The notes below the pieces were generated by a model. The model ran no database searches, had not been told where the DNA came from, and saw only the letters and a list, made by a program, of their open reading frames with translations. From Moraxella equi (lineage in GTDB: Bacteria; Pseudomonadota; Gammaproteobacteria; Pseudomonadales; Moraxellaceae), in the NCBI RefSeq assembly GCF_002027555.1, contig NZ_MXAP01000060.1, positions 1-9,877 of the forward strand: a stretch of 9,877 bases of DNA, written 5' to 3'. The position numbers and the translations under genes are program-made. Positions 6,739 through 9,877 of the stretch are shown here, piece after piece; the first letter of the stretch is position 1, and every line of letters starts with the position of its first letter.

Positions 6739-7520
6739 ATGGCAAAATACACAACCGACTTCAAACTGTCTGTGATTGAGTATTATCTTAATCACCACAT
6801 TTATCACCAAACCGTCAAACACTTTAATCTAAACCACAAGACTGTAGAGCCATGAGTTAAAATCCATCAAGCACATGGCATTGATGGCATCAAAAGACGA
6901 CATGCAAAGGCTGTTTATGACACAGACTTTAAGCTTAATGCCGTTCAAATCATTCAACAAAGCCCAACTCATCAAAGCAGACAAAGACAAAAGCCGTGAT
7001 GAGCTGCTTGATAAACTCTTATAGCTTAAAGTAGGGCGAGATGTTTTAAAAAAAGCTCATCGCCTTAACACAGCACAAAGCACAACAGCCAACAATCAAG
7101 AAAAAACCTTGATTGTTCATGAGTTAAGGCAACAACATGGCTATCCATTAGATACACCCAAGAAAATTTAAAATTACCACAAGTACAATAATGTTTGGAT
7201 GTAGGGGCGTGCTGTGCACGCCTTGTGCAGTAATGCCATCAAAAGGTGTGCTCAGCACACCCTTACAAACCCGTGGTAAATATTAAGTTGGTTGGGTGTA
7301 TCATACACACAAAGGCAGGTATGGTTATCTTAGAATTACCCTAGAGCTTAACAATCAGCTTGCCCCAAAAGGCATGGTTATTAATCATAAAAAGTACAAA
7401 GATTAATGAGTAAGCTTTGTTTAAAGGCAAGCGTTCGACAAGTAAGGCGTAACAGATACTCATCTTATGAAGGCACAATGAGTAAAGGGGTGAATTGTAA
7501 TTTGCGCAATTTTCAATTTT
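6739..7520 (+). pseudogene. Broken IS3-family transposase (orfA and 5' orfB remnants)
   Basis: OrfA starts at ATG 6739: MAKYTTDFKLSVIEYYLNHH, with a helix-turn-helix pattern as in IS150-like OrfA. A TGA at 6853-6855 stands where a conserved Trp is expected (..TVEP*VKIHQAHGIDGIKRR). The frame continues to ..DFKLNAVQIIQQS near 6960, where a deletion and frame change occur. Then come SRDELLDKLL, a TAG at 7022-7024, LKVGRDVLKKA (the leucine-zipper end of OrfA), and KTLIVHELRQQHGYPL (start of OrfB). After the MITE at 7151-7302, OrfB resumes as HTHKGRYGYLRITLELNNQ and then, in a shifted frame, LMSKLCLKASVRQ and NRYSSYEGTMSK. These match the HTH_21 region of IS3 OrfB. Several stops and shifts make it a clear pseudogene. 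Confidence 0.8.
7151..7302. mobile_element. MITE-like twin-hairpin element nested in the IS remnant (copy 2)
   Basis: The ends are GATACACCCAA (7151-7161) and TTGGGTGTATC (7292-7302), a perfect 11-bp inverted repeat. Alignment of the outer 30 bases of each end, without gaps, gives 24 matches including TTACCAC/GTGGTAA. The core (7201-7266) starts GTAGGGGCGTG and ends CTTAC. It contains hairpin A, GGCGTGC-TGT-GCACGCC (7206-7222), and hairpin B, GGTGTGC-TCA-GCACACC (7245-7261), each with a perfect 7-bp stem. The core arrangement and orientation match the insertion in relE. There is no open frame in it. It lies between the PL of HGYPL and the YGYLRI part of the broken OrfB. Confidence 0.75.
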
Positions 7521-7553
7521 TCAAAATATTTTAAGTGCGATAATTTTTTAATC

Positions 7554-7574
7554 AATTTATTTTAAAAATAAATT
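7554..7574. repeat. AT-rich palindrome downstream of copA
   Basis: AATTTATTTT (7554-7563) and AAAATAAATT (7565-7574) are perfect reverse complements around one central A. The stretch 7521-7659 has no gene and is strongly AT-rich. The function is unknown; it may add to transcription stop or DNA bending between convergent units. Confidence 0.4.
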
Positions 7575-7586
7575 TAATCACAATTT

Positions 7587-7603
7587 GGTGCGTGGTACGC
7601 ACC
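7587..7603 (-). repeat. Small GC-rich hairpin, possible copA terminator or lone REP-like unit
   Basis: GGTGCGT-GGT-ACGCACC has a perfect 7-bp stem with a 3-base loop and is followed by TTAC. Read on the minus strand it begins GTAAGGTGCGT, similar in form to the GTAGGGGCGTG hairpins at 5273 and 7206. It lies 57-73 bases beyond the copA stop. No U-run follows it in the copA direction, so a terminator role is weaker than a repeat call. Confidence 0.4.
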
Positions 7604-7629
7604 TTACCAACATCGTGTATTTTTTGCCA

Positions 7630-7647
7630 TAATTTTAATTAAAATTA
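7630..7647. repeat. Perfect 18-bp AT palindrome just after copA
   Basis: TAATTTTAATTAAAATTA equals its own reverse complement. It lies 12 bases beyond the copA stop codon. It could form a weak AT-only hairpin in the mRNA or be a protein site; no U-tract or GC stem supports a classical terminator. Confidence 0.35.
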
Positions 7648-7659
7648 CACCCTATTTAT

Positions 7660-9804
7660 TTATCCTTTACATTTTTTCAAATCCACCCCTTTTAACCTAA
7701 GTGCATTGGCAAGCACCGACAGCGAACTTAATGCCATGGCGATACTGGCTATCATCGGATTTAAGACGCCAATCATCGCAAGCGGTATGCCGATGACGTT
7801 ATAAATAAAGGCAAAAAATAGGTTTTGTTTAATGTTCGTCAAGGTCAATTTGGCGATTTTGTGGGCGTGATAAACACTCATCGCCCCGCCCGTCTCCGAC
7901 TGTATGAGCCGAACGCTTGCTGAGCCTGTCGCCACGTCTGTGGCACCTCCCACCGCCATGCCGATGTCGGCTGTGGTCATCGCTAGGGCGTCATTGATGC
8001 CGTCCCCTATCATGGCGGTTTTGTGAGTTTTTTGTAATTCTTTGATTTTTAAAGATTTATCTTGTGGCGATAGCTCCCCATGGCCGTCTATGCCAAGCTC
8101 ACCTGCTACGCTGCCCACCACGCTTTGACGGTCGCCACTTAGGATAATGGGCGTGATGCCGTCCGCTTTTAGCTTGTCTATGAGCGTGCGGGCGTCCGCT
8201 TTTAGGGTGTCGGCTAGGGCAAAAATCCCTGCCAGTTTGTCATCGATTGCCACAAACACAAGGCTGGCTGTGGGATTGTCTTGGATAAAGGCGTGTTCTT
8301 TCTCGCCCAAATCAGCATGAACAAAACCGCTCGTCCCCACCTTTACCACGCCCACGCCAGCGATGTCGCCTTGCATGCCTTGCCCTGCTTGGCTTAGGAT
8401 ATTTTGGGCGGTAAATGTCGGGGCGTGATTGTCATGAGCATAAGCAGTTATCGCACGGGCTAGGGGGTGCGTGCTGTGGCTCTCAATGCTTGCACTCACG
8501 CCAAGCAATGTGGGCGTATCGGTCAGGCTCAGGCTATCCACCACCACAAGATGACCGTTTGTCAGCGTACCTGTCTTATCAAAGGCTATCGCCCCAATCT
8601 GCCCTGCCGTCTCCAATGCCACCGCGTCCAAAAACTGCACCCCATGCCGACTTGCCACCTCCATGCCTGCCATAATCGCTGTGGGCGTGGCAAGCCCCAA
8701 CGCACACGGGCAAGCGATGACCAGCACGGCAACCGCTCGCATGAGTGCGGTGTCAAACTGCCCAAGTATATACCAATTCGCCAAAAACGTCAGCACCGAA
8801 AGCCCCACCACCACAGGCACAAACACACCCGCCACACGGTCGGCAAGCCGTGCAATCGGGGCTTTTGTCCCCTGTGCGTGCGACAGTGCGTCCGTCATCT
8901 GCCCAAGGGCGGTCTGTGAGCCTGTCGCGTGGGCTTGATAAGCAAAACTGCCGTCCACCACCACACTTCCTGCCAGTACGTCATCGCCATAAGTTTTTGA
9001 TAAATAGGCACTTTCGCCTGTCAGATGAGCCTGGGTAATATCCCCTTGACCGTCCGTGATGACCCCGTCCACAGCGATTTTGTCGCCATGATTGGCTTGC
9101 AAAATATCGCCCACCTTGACGTCTGCCAACGCAACGTCCGCCAACGCATTATCACGCTTGACCTTGACCGTCTGCGGTAGTAGCTCCATGAGTTTGGATA
9201 AGGCATTAAGACTGCCTGTTTTGGTGCGGTGTTCCAGGTATTTGCCAAGGCTCACAAAAGTCAAAATCATCACGCTCGCCTCAAAGTACACATGACCGCC
9301 CACAAGATAAGCATGAGTAGAATACGCCCAAATCATGCTCGTCCCCAATGCCACCAGCACGTCCATGCCAAGAAGTCCGCCCCTTATCCCTGCCCATGCT
9401 CCTTTATAAAAAGGTGTGGCAAGGGCAAACTGGGCAATGCTCGCTAGCACAAACTGCACCCAATTTGGGGGCATGAGTGCGTGCGAGCCTGTCATCATGC
9501 CTGCCATACCCACCCAAAACGGCAAGGATAACACGCCAAGGGCAATCAAGCGATAAGGCGGTGCGTCACTATGGGGCGGGGTTTGGGATTGGTCTTGGAC
9601 AAATTCCCCTGTAAAGCCTGTCTTTTTTATCCATGTCAAAATCTCATCACAAGATACGCTCTCTGTTGTGCTAAGGGTCAGCGTTTCTGTGGCAAAGTTC
9701 ACATCAGCACGCTCTACGCACTCTTTTTTATTTAAGACTTTTTCTAGGCGAGTGGCACAGGCTTGGCAGGTCATGCCGTGTATTTTGAAGGTGTGGGTGG
9801 ACAT
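7660..9804 (-). CDS. copA: Cu(I)-translocating P1B-type ATPase
   Basis: Inner-membrane pump that exports Cu(I) from the cytoplasm using ATP; copper detoxification. The 714-residue protein has one N-terminal metal-binding domain with GMTCQAC (Cys13, Cys16), a Pro-rich linker near 75-83, membrane segments from about 85, actuator motif LTGES (261-265), the ion-binding CPC in membrane segment 6 (365-367), phosphorylation motif DKTGT (Asp409), the P1B signature His-Pro (446-447), GDGIND (600-605), YN (668-669) and M..SS (690, 693-694). CPC, YN and MxxSS together mark the Cu(I) P1B-1 class. One oddity: the usual DGINDAPAL reads DGINDALAM. The ATG at 9804 is preceded by AAAGAG at a 7-base distance. 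No chaperone or CueR-type regulator is seen beside it in the window. Confidence 0.94.
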   Translation of the reverse strand: MSTHTFKIHGMTCQACATRLEKVLNKKECVERADVNFATETLTLSTTESVSCDEILTWIKKTGFTGEFVQDQSQTPPHSDAPPYRLIALGVLSLPFWVGMAGMMTGSHALMPPNWVQFVLASIAQFALATPFYKGAWAGIRGGLLGMDVLVALGTSMIWAYSTHAYLVGGHVYFEASVMILTFVSLGKYLEHRTKTGSLNALSKLMELLPQTVKVKRDNALADVALADVKVGDILQANHGDKIAVDGVITDGQGDITQAHLTGESAYLSKTYGDDVLAGSVVVDGSFAYQAHATGSQTALGQMTDALSHAQGTKAPIARLADRVAGVFVPVVVGLSVLTFLANWYILGQFDTALMRAVAVLVIACPCALGLATPTAIMAGMEVASRHGVQFLDAVALETAGQIGAIAFDKTGTLTNGHLVVVDSLSLTDTPTLLGVSASIESHSTHPLARAITAYAHDNHAPTFTAQNILSQAGQGMQGDIAGVGVVKVGTSGFVHADLGEKEHAFIQDNPTASLVFVAIDDKLAGIFALADTLKADARTLIDKLKADGITPIILSGDRQSVVGSVAGELGIDGHGELSPQDKSLKIKELQKTHKTAMIGDGINDALAMTTADIGMAVGGATDVATGSASVRLIQSETGGAMSVYHAHKIAKLTLTNIKQNLFFAFIYNVIGIPLAMIGVLNPMIASIAMALSSLSVLANALRLKGVDLKKCKG

Positions 9805-9819
9805 GGTTTGACTCTTTTG

Positions 9820-9876
9820 ATAGATGACAGGGCTTGCCTAATCCCTACTATCTATGGGCAAAGGATTGTTTGTCAA
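9820..9876 (-). promoter_or_regulatory. copA promoter with interrupted inverted repeat in the leader
   Basis: On the minus strand, TTGACA (9871-9876) and GATAGT (9847-9852) are 18 bases apart; the -35 is perfect and the -10 matches four of six. An inverted repeat overlaps the -10: ATAGAT-N3-AGGG (9820-9832) and CCCT-N3-ATCTAT (9843-9855), 10 bases between arms. This could be an operator for a copper sensor or an mRNA hairpin. It does not show the usual CueR dyad spanning a 19-bp spacer, so the regulator is unknown. Confidence 0.45.
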
Positions 9877-9877
9877 T

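Larger units (their letters stand above)
6693..7520 (+). mobile_element. Degraded IS3-family insertion sequence
   Basis: This occupies most of the gene-free region after ispB. The left end is probably near TGAACCACCCC (6693), which has the 5'-TG form common in IS3-family ends. Transposase remnants run from 6739 to about 7520. No matching right end (GGGGTGGTTCA) is present, and the DDE catalytic part of OrfB is missing, so the element is truncated and cannot move itself. A MITE-like element lies inside it. The right boundary is approximate. Confidence 0.7.

Noticed and set aside
5269..7266. CRISPR array formed by the similar repeats
   Set aside because: Only two copies nearly 2 kb apart with a gene between them; no regular spacers.
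7303..7520. Intact small gene after the MITE
   Set aside because: The readable pieces match IS3 OrfB in two different frames with stops; it is transposase debris.
8415..9447. Several plus-strand open frames of 67-150 codons opposite copA
   Set aside because: They are shadows of a strongly conserved minus-strand gene, with low-complexity composition and no ribosome-binding sites.

Overview
The window looks like chromosomal DNA of a gamma-proteobacterium of the Moraxellaceae, most probably Moraxella. That is an inference from gene content, moderate GC with AT-rich spacers, and the style of the proteins; no rRNA or other phylogenetic marker is present. Most of the window is ordinary core or near-core sequence. 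The accessory part is a short stretch around ispB, where a toxin gene and an IS element have both decayed and both carry the same kind of short hairpin-rich repeat.

Layout. (1) 1-3356, minus strand: a tripartite efflux operon in the order macA (periplasmic adaptor), macB (ABC transporter), then the start of an outer-membrane efflux lipoprotein cut off by the window edge. The genes are 1 and 3 bases apart. A TATAAT box and a Fur-like palindrome lie just upstream of macA. (2) 3357-3599: spacer with one 9-bp inverted repeat and the aroG terminator. (3) 3600-4746, minus strand: a class I DAHP synthase (first step of the shikimate pathway) with a clear promoter. (4) 4824-5611, plus strand: a RelB/DinJ-type antitoxin followed by a relE toxin gene split by an insertion of about 146 bp. 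(5) 5617-6668, plus strand: ispB, a long-chain polyprenyl diphosphate synthase for the quinone side chain, with its own promoter. (6) 6669-7659: no intact gene; a degraded IS3-family element (about 6693-7520) that itself carries a 152-bp MITE-like insertion, then AT-rich sequence with small palindromes. (7) 7660-9876, minus strand: copA, a Cu(I)-exporting P1B-type ATPase, with a leader containing an interrupted inverted repeat.

Function. The MacAB-type pump and CopA are both envelope export systems (macrolides, peptides or other substrates; copper). AroG and IspB both feed quinone synthesis, the first supplying aromatic precursors and the second the isoprenoid tail, but they lie on opposite strands and are not an operon. 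The two repeats at 5239-5386 and 7151-7302 share a twin-hairpin core in the same orientation and bracket ispB.

I see no convincing evidence of a wholly new multi-gene system. The points most worth following are the twin-hairpin repeat family, the split toxin beside an intact antitoxin, and the possible iron control of the efflux operon.
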